Origin: an uncultured Brevibacterium sp.
Lineage (GTDB): Bacteria; Actinomycetota; Actinomycetes; Actinomycetales; Brevibacteriaceae
Assembly (NCBI GenBank): GCA_902489215.1
Contig: CABTZE010000116.1
Location: 1 to 6,444, forward strand
DNA length: 6,444 nt
Direction of reading: 5' to 3'
Shown here: positions 1 through 6,060 of the stretch, piece by piece
How positions within the stretch are numbered: position 1 is the stretch's first letter
How the letters are laid out: every line of letters begins with the position of its first letter
The notes under the pieces: model-generated
What the model saw: the letters and a program-made list of their open reading frames with translations, nothing else
What the model was told of the DNA's origin: nothing
The model's database searches: none
Made by a program: the position numbers and the translations under genes

Positions 1-13
1 CCCCCAAAAAAAA

Positions 14-58
14 GGGGGGGGGGCCGGGGGAAAACCCCGGGGCCCCCCGCCGCTTTTT
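14..58 (+). terminator. G/C homopolymer hairpin with T-tract (putative terminator of an upstream gene)
   Basis: A run of ten G, CC and five G (14-30) faces CCCC, GGGG and CCCCCC (35-48) across an AAAA loop (31-34). This gives a very strong stem with a small internal asymmetry (CC against GGGG). It is followed by gccgc and T5 (54-58). The layout is that of an intrinsic terminator for a plus-strand gene ending left of the window. The first bases (C5, A8, then the G run) could instead pair C5 with the same G run. Homopolymers at a sequence edge are also prone to assembly error, so the exact base counts should not be trusted. Confidence 0.4.
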
Positions 59-60
59 GT

Positions 61-295
61 ATGCAGATTTGTGTGCCGCGTTCCAAGCCGCGGCCTGAGC
101 ACCGTCGTTGAAAAGTCGAACGGTAAAGCCGCGGTCAGGTGTTACTCGTCGCGCACTTAAGAAAGCTCCGCAAGGCTGAAAAGACGATGAAAAAGCAGCT
201 CATTTGCTGCCCGATCCATTCCCGTGCCGAACAAACGCACCTAGCGTGAAACACGCCTGGAGGTCTTCCAGGACGTCTAGATTATGGAGAGTCAC
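61..295 (+). promoter_or_regulatory. Gene-free structured 5' leader of the hydrolase gene
   Basis: No convincing gene lies here. Several inverted repeats suggest a folded leader RNA. GCCGCGG occurs at 87-93 and 128-134, and its CCGCGG cores can pair with each other around an inner stem (ACCGTCG 101-107 with CG-A-ACGGT 117-124, loop rich in A). A competing pair is CCTGA 94-98 with TCAGG 135-139. Further down are GCAGC 195-199 with GCTGC 206-210, and CCTGGA 256-261 with TCCAGG 267-272 just upstream of the start codon. Actinobacterial cell-wall hydrolase genes are often preceded by c-di-AMP (ydaO-type) riboswitches. I cannot find that family's conserved G-rich blocks here, so the class is unassigned. 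No clear promoter was recognised; TAGCGT (242-247) is a weak -10 candidate. Confidence 0.35.
286..291 (+). promoter_or_regulatory. Shine-Dalgarno sequence that decides the hydrolase start
   Basis: GGAGAG lies directly before the ATG at 296. Its GGAG core (286-289) is 6 nt from that ATG, close to ideal spacing. The in-frame ATG at 284 overlaps this site and has only AGGA (270-273) at 10 nt. The start at 296 is therefore preferred. Confidence 0.5.
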
Positions 296-859
296 ATGCT
301 CAAGAAAGATCTAACACGCACCCTCACCCACGGCGCACTTGCCGCAGCAATCGGCGCAGGCAGCCTCCTTGCAGCAGCAGGAGCCGCTCAGGCAGCCCCA
401 GCAGAAAACCCCGGCGCAGCACAGGCTCAGGCCGCGCCCGCTCAGGCTGACGGCCAGGGAATCAGCCGTGACGAAATCATCAAGCGCGCAGAAGACCGCA
501 TGGCAAAGGCCCCCTACTACTCGCAGGGCCAGGACTACTTCGACGACTATCGCAGGGACTGCTCCGGATTCGTGTCCTACGCATGGAACTCCGGCGGCCC
601 CGGCGAGGCGTCCTTCACGTTCGTGCCCAACGGCGTCGCCCACACGATCGCATGGGAAGACATCCAGCCCGGTGACGCAATCACCGGCCCCGACCACATC
701 GTGCTGGTCAAGGCAGTGAACCCGGACGGGTCGTTCGAACTGCTGGAACACGGCGGCGGACAGACCGGCAAGGAAGCCCCCAACACACGCCACGCCACCA
801 AGGACGAACTCATCAGTCAGAACGTCGGCGAACCTATCCGCTACAACGGAGTTGCCTGA
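296..859 (+). CDS. Secreted NlpC/P60-like cell-wall hydrolase
   Basis: This encodes a 187-residue protein, probably an exported peptidoglycan peptidase or amidase. Residues 1-33 are a signal peptide: KK/R n-region, Ala/Leu-rich core, and cleavage predicted after AQA at 33. An Ala/Gln/Pro-rich linker follows (about 34-55), then one compact domain (about 56-187). The domain carries RDCSGFVSYAW, with Cys89 as the likely nucleophile, then QPGD (125-128) and GPDHIVLV, with His134 as the likely general base. His152 in LLEHGGG could be the third polar residue. This order (DCSGF...PGD...H) is the NlpC/P60 pattern, but the overall match is loose and no wall-binding domain is present, so the substrate is not assigned. 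ATG 296 was chosen by its Shine-Dalgarno; ATG 284 would add MESH. The gene stands alone after a structured leader and ends at a hairpin. A CHAP-like or other papain-fold hydrolase is the main alternative. Confidence 0.78.
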   Translation: MLKKDLTRTLTHGALAAAIGAGSLLAAAGAAQAAPAENPGAAQAQAAPAQADGQGISRDEIIKRAEDRMAKAPYYSQGQDYFDDYRRDCSGFVSYAWNSGGPGEASFTFVPNGVAHTIAWEDIQPGDAITGPDHIVLVKAVNPDGSFELLEHGGGQTGKEAPNTRHATKDELISQNVGEPIRYNGVA

Positions 860-874
860 CACCTCCCACACGAA

Positions 875-911
875 TAACTGAGGCCCGGCCATTGCGGCTG
901 GGCCTCAGTTA
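875..911 (+). terminator. Hairpin downstream of the hydrolase gene
   Basis: TAACTGAGGCCC (875-886) and GGGCCTCAGTTA (900-911) form a perfect 12-bp stem. A further 3-bp stem (GCC 888-890 with GGC 896-898) lies inside the loop. It starts 15 nt after the hydrolase stop codon. No T-tract follows on the plus strand, as is common for actinobacterial terminators, so termination is inferred from position and stem strength. Confidence 0.65.
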
Positions 912-959
912 CGTCATGGCCTTCCTCCAGCAAGCTTCAGCACCGCCTTTACGCCACAG

Positions 960-990
960 AAAAGGGGCCCGGCCACAATGGCCGGGCCCC
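960..990 (-). terminator. Rho-independent terminator of leuB
   Basis: GGGGCCCGGCCA (964-975) and TGGCCGGGCCCC (979-990) form a perfect 12-bp stem with a 3-nt CAA loop. Read on the minus strand, the stem is followed by UUUU (963-960), a classical intrinsic terminator 20 nt past the leuB stop codon. It shares the ten-base GGCCCGGCCA with the hairpin at 875-911. Confidence 0.8.
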
Positions 991-1010
991 TCGTGGGACT
1001 CAGGAGCGAA

Positions 1011-2048
1011 TCAGCTCAAACGATCGCGAATAGCCGCACCGACTTCCTCGGTCGAACGCTGCGCATCCCCACGCTGGGCAAGATCAGCTTCGACAGCCGA
1101 GCGAATCGCGTCAGCAGCCTTGCCCAGGCCGTTGTTCTCAGCCAGAAGCGCTGCCGACAGAATCGCCGCTGTCGGGTCTGCAATGCCGTTGCCCGCAATG
1201 TCCGGTGCCGAACCGTGGATCGGCTCGAACAGCGACGGTCCCGTACCCGCGAGGTTGAGATTTCCAGATGCTGCCAGACCGATGCCGCCGGTGACAGCTG
1301 CAGCCAGGTCTGACAGGATGTCGCCGAACAGGTTGTCCGTGACGATGACGTCGTAGCGGCTGGGATCGTTCACCATGTACATCGTGCTGGCGTCGGCGTG
1401 TTCGTAGTTCACCGCAACGTCCGGGAACTCCGGTGCGACAGCGTCAATCACGCGTCCCCACAGATGACCGGCGTGCACCATCACATTGTTCTTGTGCACC
1501 CACGTCAGCTTCTTCGAGCGCTTCTGAGCGAGCTCAAAGGCGTACCGCACCGTCCGCTCGACACCAAACCAGGTGTTGACCGACACCTCGTTCGACACCT
1601 CGTGAGGTGTGCCCTGTCGCAGTGAACCGCCCTGACCTGTATAGGAGCCCTCCGTTCCTTCGCGCACAACCACGAAGTCAATGTCACCCGGGTTCGCCAA
1701 GGGGGACGAGGTGCCGGGAAAGAACCGCGAGGGCCTGAGGTTGACCGCGTGGTCCAGGCCGAAGCGCATCTTGATGATGATGCCCCGCTCAAGCACACCC
1801 GAGGGTACCGACGGGTCACCGCAGGCGCCGAAGTAGATCGCGTCGAAGCCGCGCAGCTCGTCGAGTTCGTCATCCGTAAGGGTTTCACCGGTCTTGTGCC
1901 AGCGCTCAGCGGAGGCGTCGAACTGCTTTGTCGTGATGTTGACGTCTTCACCGGCGACTTCAACGGCGCGGTTCAAGACATCGAGTCCAACGGGAACAAT
2001 CTCTTTGCCGATGCCGTCACCCGGCATGACTGCAATCTTCAAATCCAT
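1011..2048 (-). CDS. leuB: 3-isopropylmalate dehydrogenase
   Basis: LeuB oxidises and decarboxylates 3-isopropylmalate with NAD+ to 2-oxoisocaproate, the third step of leucine synthesis, in the cytosol. The 345-residue product spans the whole isocitrate/isopropylmalate dehydrogenase fold. It has the N-terminal PGDGIGKEIV (9-18), substrate-site arginines in MRFG and LRPSR (95, 105), VREGTEGSYTG (128-138) with Tyr136, catalytic Lys186 in HKNNV, and metal-binding aspartates in TDNLFGDILSD (238, 243, 247). The NAD loop is EPIHGSAPDIAG (275-286). The short form and the VREGTEG...YTG motif match actinobacterial LeuB. The frame stays open upstream, with ATGs 10 codons before this one and further up, but homology begins at MDLKIAVMPGDG. 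A -10 hexamer 7 nt before this ATG also fits a leaderless start. The gene is divergent from the CitE-like gene. No other leu genes are visible. Confidence 0.95.
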   Translation of the reverse strand: MDLKIAVMPGDGIGKEIVPVGLDVLNRAVEVAGEDVNITTKQFDASAERWHKTGETLTDDELDELRGFDAIYFGACGDPSVPSGVLERGIIIKMRFGLDHAVNLRPSRFFPGTSSPLANPGDIDFVVVREGTEGSYTGQGGSLRQGTPHEVSNEVSVNTWFGVERTVRYAFELAQKRSKKLTWVHKNNVMVHAGHLWGRVIDAVAPEFPDVAVNYEHADASTMYMVNDPSRYDVIVTDNLFGDILSDLAAAVTGGIGLAASGNLNLAGTGPSLFEPIHGSAPDIAGNGIADPTAAILSAALLAENNGLGKAADAIRSAVEADLAQRGDAQRSTEEVGAAIRDRLS

Positions 2049-2055
2049 GTGATCC

Positions 2056-2061
2056 ACAGTA
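2056..2061 (-). promoter_or_regulatory. -10 element of leuB, leaderless start
   Basis: On the minus strand TACTGT (plus-strand ACAGTA) matches the actinobacterial -10 pattern TANNNT and lies exactly 7 nt before the leuB ATG (2048). The start of transcription should therefore fall at or next to the A of the ATG. No recognisable -35 box and no strong Shine-Dalgarno were seen. Confidence 0.5.
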
Positions 2062-2142
2062 CGCGCTCGTCTCGACATTCGGCCGCCCGTCTTGATCTGT
2101 GGACATATTGAGCGGCCCCTCCCCTTGGTCCTCACATGTTCA

Positions 2143-2148
2143 TAGACT
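2143..2148 (+). promoter_or_regulatory. -10 element of the CitE-like gene, leaderless start
   Basis: TAGACT matches TANNNT and is followed by 7 nt and then the ATG at 2156. No useful Shine-Dalgarno lies between them. TTGGTC (2125-2130) resembles a -35 box but its spacing of 12 nt is too short. The back-to-back leuB promoter lies about 80 bp away on the other strand. Confidence 0.5.
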
Positions 2149-2155
2149 GGGTGAC

Positions 2156-3007
2156 ATGTCCGATCAGCTGCGCAACAAGCGCGCCCTTGCACTGCCCGCC
2201 CGGCTGTCACGCTCTTGGCTTTTCGTCAACGCGTCTAACCCCGAACTGTTCGCATCCGGACAGACGAGCGACGCCGATTCGATCATCTTCGACCTCGAAG
2301 CCGCAGTGCCGGACAACCAGAAGGACACCGCGCGTGCCAATGTTGTGAGCGCTTTGGAAAACGGCATGGTCGGCTGGGTGCGCGTGAACAACACGTGGAC
2401 CCACCACTGGGAAGAAGACCTCGACGCCCTGTCCGGACTGCCCGGTCTGCGCGGCATCATGCTGCCGAACACAGAAGAGCCCGAACAGGTCACCCTGACC
2501 TCAATCCGCGCGGGCGTGGGCATGCCGATCCTGGCACTCATTGAAACAGCCCTCGGGATGGAGAACGCCACCCGCATCGCTTCAGCTGCAGGCACCTTCC
2601 GCCTGGCTTTCGGTGTCAACGACTTCCGCAAAGACACCGGCATCGGCGACGACCCGGTCGCTCTGGCGTACGCGCGCTCTCGACTTGTCATCGCATCACG
2701 CGTCGGCGGTCTGGCCGGCGCTATTGACGGGCCGTCCTCCCCCGGTGCGGGCAAGTCCACCGTCAGCTCGGACTGCGCATGGACCATGAAAATGGGCATG
2801 ACCGGCAAACTCGTACTCAGCGAAGCCCAGGTGCCCTACGTCAACGAGGGCCTCGCACCATCTGAAGAGGACCGCGCATGGGCCCGCGAAATGCTGGAGG
2901 AGGCCGAACACGCCGATGGGATCACCGACGGTTCGTACCTCCCCCGCATGGCCCGCGCTAAGAAAATCGCGAGCCTGGCCGATTCCTACGGCCTCTGGAA
3001 AAGCTGA
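2156..3007 (+). CDS. CitE/HpcH-HpaI family aldolase/lyase-like protein
   Basis: This 283-residue cytosolic protein belongs to the superfamily of the citrate lyase beta subunit, malyl-CoA lyases and HpcH/HpaI aldolases. These are TIM-barrel, Mg-dependent enzymes that cleave or form C-C bonds in oxo-acid or CoA substrates. Family landmarks appear in order: SWLFVNASNPE (20-30), FDLEAAVPDNQKDTAR (45-60), the arginine strand VRVN (Arg76), LPNTE (103-107), LIET with Mg ligand Glu130, FGVNDF with Mg ligand Asp156, and GKLVLSEAQVPYVNEGLAPS (217-236). Several positions differ from the usual family form: DLED is DLEA, PK is PN (Asn105), and the late HP before xQ is Ser222-Glu223. The exact reaction cannot be assigned, and citrate lyase itself is unlikely because no CitD or CitF gene is nearby. 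The start at 2156 fits the -10 site; an upstream in-frame ATG (2099) adds 19 unsupported residues. The stop lies 1 nt from the convergent serA stop. Confidence 0.86.
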   Translation: MSDQLRNKRALALPARLSRSWLFVNASNPELFASGQTSDADSIIFDLEAAVPDNQKDTARANVVSALENGMVGWVRVNNTWTHHWEEDLDALSGLPGLRGIMLPNTEEPEQVTLTSIRAGVGMPILALIETALGMENATRIASAAGTFRLAFGVNDFRKDTGIGDDPVALAYARSRLVIASRVGGLAGAIDGPSSPGAGKSTVSSDCAWTMKMGMTGKLVLSEAQVPYVNEGLAPSEEDRAWAREMLEEAEHADGITDGSYLPRMARAKKIASLADSYGLWKS

Positions 3008-3008
3008 G

Positions 3009-4598
3009 TCACTCCCCCAGGTTCACGGTTGCAAAGGCCGAAGCATCGACGGCACCTGCGACCGCCTCGGCGATTTCTTCGCTCACCGGAGAATCGACGT
3101 CAATTACAGCCACCGCTTCCGAACCGGCGTCGGTGCGTGCCACCTGCATGCCTGCAATGTTGATGTTCGAACGGCCCAGCGCCTGACCCAGCTGGCCGAT
3201 GACACCCGGACGATCTTCGTAGCGGAAGATCACGAGGTTGTCTGACAGCTGGATCTCGATGTCGTAGCCGCCGACCTCCGTGAGCTTCTGCATGAGCTTC
3301 GGGCCGGTGACAGTACCGGAAACGCTCATCTGCTTGCCCGAGGCGGTAGTCGCGATGATCGAAGTGATGTTGCGGTAGCGCTCACAGTCGGTGGACGTGA
3401 CGAGTTCGGTCGTCACACCGCGCTCTTCAGCAAGCACTGGCGCGTTGACGTAGGTGACCGGGGTCGACACGATGTCGGTGAAAACACCCTTGAGCGCTGA
3501 GAGCTTGAGGACGGAAACATCGAGTTCGCCGATTTCACCGTGGACTTCCACCCGCAGGTGCGCGAGCGGTTCGTCGATGAGGGCCGTGAGTGTACGGCCA
3601 AGGCGTTCGGCCAGGATGATTCCGGGGCGAACGTCTTCGTGGATTGCACCGCCGGCGACGTTGACCGCATCCGGCACGAGTTCGCCCGCCATGGCGCGGC
3701 GCACTGACCGGGCGACTGCAATGCCGGCCTTTTCCTGCGCCTCGGCCGTTGATGCACCCAAGTGCGGGGTTGCGTTGACCTGGGGAAGTTCGAGCAGCGG
3801 GTTGTCGACCGGGGGCTCTTCCGTCCACACGTCGATCCCTGCAGCGGCAACCTTGCCGGTGCGGATCGCGTCCGCGAGAGCTTCTTCGTCGATGATTCCA
3901 CCGCGGGCCACGTTGACCACGCGCACGCCCGGCTTGGTCTTCGTGAAGGCCTCCGCGCCGATCATGCCGGTGGTTTCCTCAGTCTTGGGCATGTGCACCG
4001 TGATGAAGTCGGAGCGCTCAAGAAGTTCGTCGAGGCTGACAACCTCAACTCCCATCTGACCGGCACGGGCCTGTGTGATGTACGGGTCGTAGCCGATGAG
4101 CTTCATACCGAAGGCACGTGCGCGCTCAGCTACGAGACCACCGATGCGGCCCAGGCCCACAATGCCGAGGGTCTTCTCAAACAGTTCGGCACCGGTCAGA
4201 GCGCTGCGCTTCCATTCGCCGGCCTTGAGCGAACGGTTGCCTTCACCGTAGTTGCGGGCGGCGCCCAGAATGTGGGCCATTGTCAGCTCCGCGGCCGAAG
4301 TGATGTTCGATGTCGGCGCGTTGACCACCATGACACCGGCCTTCGTAGCCGCCGGGATGTCCACGTTGTCAAGACCCACACCGGCACGCGCAATGACGCG
4401 CAGGTCAGCGGCTGCTGCGATTGCCTCTTCGTCCATCTGTGTGGCCGAGCGGATCAGCACCGCCGAAGCACCCGGCAGAGCGTTCAGCAGCTCAGTGCGG
4501 TCAGCGCCATTGCAGTAGCGGACCTCAAAATCAGGGCCGAGTTCGCTCACGGTCGCATCCGAGAGCTTTTCGGCAATAAGGACAACAGGTTTCGTCAC
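3009..4598 (-). CDS. serA: D-3-phosphoglycerate dehydrogenase (three-domain type)
   Basis: SerA oxidises 3-phosphoglycerate to 3-phosphohydroxypyruvate with NAD+, the committed step of serine (and from it glycine and cysteine) synthesis, in the cytosol. The product has 529 residues, the size of the long mycobacterial type. The catalytic domain (1 to about 310) contains ARAGVGLDNVD (70-80), the Rossmann motif GLGRIG (148-153) with Asp171 beyond it, catalytic Arg232 in VARGG, Glu261 in WTEEP, and His279 in TPHLGAS. A middle allosteric substrate-binding domain follows (about 315-450). The C-terminal ACT domain (about 453-529) includes FRYEDRPGVIGQLG and INIAGMQVAR. In this family the ACT and middle domains mediate serine feedback inhibition. 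The start codon is GTG, preceded by AGGGGG. Downstream, serA meets the CitE-like gene tail-to-tail with no terminator. The acetyltransferase gene lies upstream on the same strand, but a hairpin separates the two. Confidence 0.97.
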   Translation of the reverse strand: MTKPVVLIAEKLSDATVSELGPDFEVRYCNGADRTELLNALPGASAVLIRSATQMDEEAIAAAADLRVIARAGVGLDNVDIPAATKAGVMVVNAPTSNITSAAELTMAHILGAARNYGEGNRSLKAGEWKRSALTGAELFEKTLGIVGLGRIGGLVAERARAFGMKLIGYDPYITQARAGQMGVEVVSLDELLERSDFITVHMPKTEETTGMIGAEAFTKTKPGVRVVNVARGGIIDEEALADAIRTGKVAAAGIDVWTEEPPVDNPLLELPQVNATPHLGASTAEAQEKAGIAVARSVRRAMAGELVPDAVNVAGGAIHEDVRPGIILAERLGRTLTALIDEPLAHLRVEVHGEIGELDVSVLKLSALKGVFTDIVSTPVTYVNAPVLAEERGVTTELVTSTDCERYRNITSIIATTASGKQMSVSGTVTGPKLMQKLTEVGGYDIEIQLSDNLVIFRYEDRPGVIGQLGQALGRSNINIAGMQVARTDAGSEAVAVIDVDSPVSEEIAEAVAGAVDASAFATVNLGE

Positions 4599-4602
4599 GA
4601 TT

Positions 4603-4608
4603 CCCCCT
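4603..4608 (-). promoter_or_regulatory. Shine-Dalgarno of serA
   Basis: On the minus strand AGGGGG, followed by AATC, precedes the GTG start at 4598. It supports this GTG as the start and shows that serA, unlike leuB and the two other leaderless candidates, has a conventional leader. Confidence 0.6.
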
Positions 4609-4628
4609 ACAAGTGTGTGCGTGACAAC

Positions 4629-4664
4629 ATCTTAGGGATCCCTGTGGGAGGTGATGCATCCCAC
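4629..4664 (-). promoter_or_regulatory. Candidate serA promoter with adjacent palindromes
   Basis: On the minus strand TAAGAT (4634-4629) fits the TANNNT -10 pattern and would give a leader of about 24 nt. Directly abutting it upstream is the perfect 8-bp palindrome GGGATCCC (4635-4642). Next comes the inverted repeat GTGGGA (4644-4649) / TCCCAC (4659-4664) with a 9-nt spacer. Symmetric sequence over the -10/-35 spacer region could be an operator, but no known regulator site was recognised and no -35 box is evident. Confidence 0.3.
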
Positions 4665-4708
4665 CCTCGTCCCGGGCACCGCCACCCGGCGACCACCGGC
4701 GAACAGCA

Positions 4709-4739
4709 CACGAGGCGCCGTGGTGAGCGGCGCCTCGTG
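4709..4739 (-). terminator. Hairpin terminating the acetyltransferase gene
   Basis: CACGAGGCGCCG (4709-4720) and CGGCGCCTCGTG (4728-4739) form a perfect 12-bp stem with a 7-nt loop, 15 nt past the acetyltransferase stop codon. There is no U-tract on the minus strand (TGCTGTTC follows). It lies between the acetyltransferase and serA, so it should limit read-through and favours separate transcription units. Confidence 0.65.
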
Positions 4740-4754
4740 AATGTGGTTATCGGA

Positions 4755-6053
4755 TCAGAATTCGTACGGGGTGTACGGAGCCCGAGCCATCGAAAACATG
4801 AGCCTGGCGCGCACAGCGGCACCCGGGGTGCGCTCGGTCATGCGGCCGGCGCGGGTCAGCAGCGACGGGTCGGCGCCGCCCAAGTAGATGGAGCCGAGCT
4901 CAGCGACATCGAGCTCGAGGTCAGGCTGGGCGTCCGGGACCTGTTCGACGGTGGCGTCGGCACCATCGGAGTCGATGCGCCACGTGCCCTCCGCGTATCC
5001 CAGGGAGTCCGTGACCTTGAGCGTCAGACTTCCCGGCACCAGCCACTGGCGGGCCTCAAGTGCCTTTTTGACGTCAAGGATGCGCAGCCACAGGAGGTCC
5101 CAGTGGGACTTCTGCTGCACGCGGCGAGGGTTCTCCAGCAGCCACGGCAGGGGCGAAGGCTGGGCGCCGTCGTACTTGACGCGCTCGACCAGGTCGATCG
5201 ACCCCAGGAACGCCCACAGGGACGAGTAGGCGGCGTCGGAGACCGCAATGAGGTCGAGGACCTGGATGGTTGGGGTGGGCTTGTCCCAGCCGGTGAACTT
5301 GTAGGTGACGTAGCCGTCCGGTTCGCCGTCTTCGTCGTAGTGCAGGGCGGCTCGAGCGGCCGGGTCGGGGCCGCCGGACTCGAAATCGTACTTACCCGCG
5401 GCAACATCCCAGAAGCGCTGCTGGCGGCCGCCCGCACCCGGGGTTGTGCGCATGAAGCGTTCGTAGATGCTGGGGGCGAGATCCTTGAGCACGGCGGCTT
5501 CGCACATTTCGACGCGAGAATCAGCTTCCGCGGCCAACCGGAAACCGGGGTTGGTGTCGACTTCAAACGAACCCATCCACGAAGCCGTGCCGAAACCATA
5601 GCGACGGTAGATGCCACCCTCCGTAGCCGTCAGAGCAGCAAACGGGAAGCCGGCCTCAGCCGCATTCTTGAGGTTGTTGGTCATCATGGTGCGCAGCAGA
5701 CCGCGGCGGCGGTGTGTGGGACGCACAGTCACCCACGTAATCATGTGCGCGTTCTGCAGACGGTTCTCACCGACGTTGATCGGGGCTTCGAAGTGGACGA
5801 ACGTCGCGACGGGCACGTCGGTGCCGAGTGCATGCTTCTGAGTTTCAGGGGCGTACACGCCAGTGAAAATACGACCGTCTGCGTGGCTGCGCTCATAGCG
5901 CTGCAGAGCTTTTTCTTCGTCTTCGCGCTTGTCGTGGAAACCCGCGTTCACAGCCTCAAAGAAAGCGGCAGTGCGCGCATCTACTTTCTTCTTGCCGGTT
6001 TCGGGGTCAGTTTCGACACCTGGACGGAATGTTTCAAAACGATAGTTCAGCAC
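4755..6053 (-). CDS. Eis-family GNAT N-acetyltransferase
   Basis: This 432-residue protein resembles the Eis family of acetyl-CoA-dependent N-acetyltransferases, which include mycobacterial Eis (about 402 residues; acetylates aminoglycosides and protein lysines). The N-terminal GNAT domain holds the acetyl-CoA loop VTVRPTHRRRGLLRTMM (108-124), with RRRG at 115-118. GGIYRRYGFG (146-155) contains Tyr149, the counterpart of the proposed general acid of Eis. A second GNAT-like region follows (about 165-300). The C-terminal part (about 310-432) resembles the sterol-carrier-like domain. The chain ends in PYEF: a C-terminal Phe whose carboxylate acts as the base is the Eis hallmark. A Lys/Thr/Asp-rich stretch (about 11-28) looks like an insertion. 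The start is GTG and appears leaderless. The substrate is unknown, so drug resistance should not be assumed from the family name. It is probably monocistronic. Confidence 0.9.
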   Translation of the reverse strand: MLNYRFETFRPGVETDPETGKKKVDARTAAFFEAVNAGFHDKREDEEKALQRYERSHADGRIFTGVYAPETQKHALGTDVPVATFVHFEAPINVGENRLQNAHMITWVTVRPTHRRRGLLRTMMTNNLKNAAEAGFPFAALTATEGGIYRRYGFGTASWMGSFEVDTNPGFRLAAEADSRVEMCEAAVLKDLAPSIYERFMRTTPGAGGRQQRFWDVAAGKYDFESGGPDPAARAALHYDEDGEPDGYVTYKFTGWDKPTPTIQVLDLIAVSDAAYSSLWAFLGSIDLVERVKYDGAQPSPLPWLLENPRRVQQKSHWDLLWLRILDVKKALEARQWLVPGSLTLKVTDSLGYAEGTWRIDSDGADATVEQVPDAQPDLELDVAELGSIYLGGADPSLLTRAGRMTERTPGAAVRARLMFSMARAPYTPYEF

Positions 6054-6060
6054 TCAGTCA

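Noticed and set aside
61..111. 16-codon frame starting at ATG 61
   Set aside because: There is no Shine-Dalgarno and no suitably placed -10. It overlaps the inverted repeats of the leader and is best explained by chance.
87..180. Classical c-di-AMP (ydaO-type) or c-di-GMP (GEMM) riboswitch
   Set aside because: The gene context fits c-di-AMP, and fragments such as GGTAAAGCC or GCTCCGCAAGGC loosely recall known motifs. The conserved core blocks of either class could not be located by eye, so no class is claimed.
311..892. Minus-strand frame of 193 codons opposite the hydrolase gene
   Set aside because: The plus-strand frame has a signal peptide, Shine-Dalgarno and catalytic motifs. The minus-strand product is Cys/Gly/Val-rich shadow sequence.
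892..1356. Plus-strand frames opposite leuB (892-1356, 978-1313, 1398-1625, 1749-2111)
   Set aside because: These are antisense to conserved leuB sequence, with no family motifs. The first also starts inside the terminator hairpin.
2099..2155. 19-codon upstream extension of the CitE-like gene
   Set aside because: It contains the predicted -10 hexamer, and nothing in it resembles the family. The start at 2156 fits the leaderless spacing.
2049..2210. 54-codon upstream extension of leuB
   Set aside because: It runs past the divergent promoter and into the start of the CitE-like gene, has no LeuB homology, and lacks a good Shine-Dalgarno. The family N-terminus begins at MDLKIAVMPGDG.
2164..2808. 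Minus-strand frame of 214 codons opposite the CitE-like gene
   Set aside because: The plus strand carries ordered CitE/HpcH motifs. This frame is Arg/Ser/Pro-rich without any recognisable motif.
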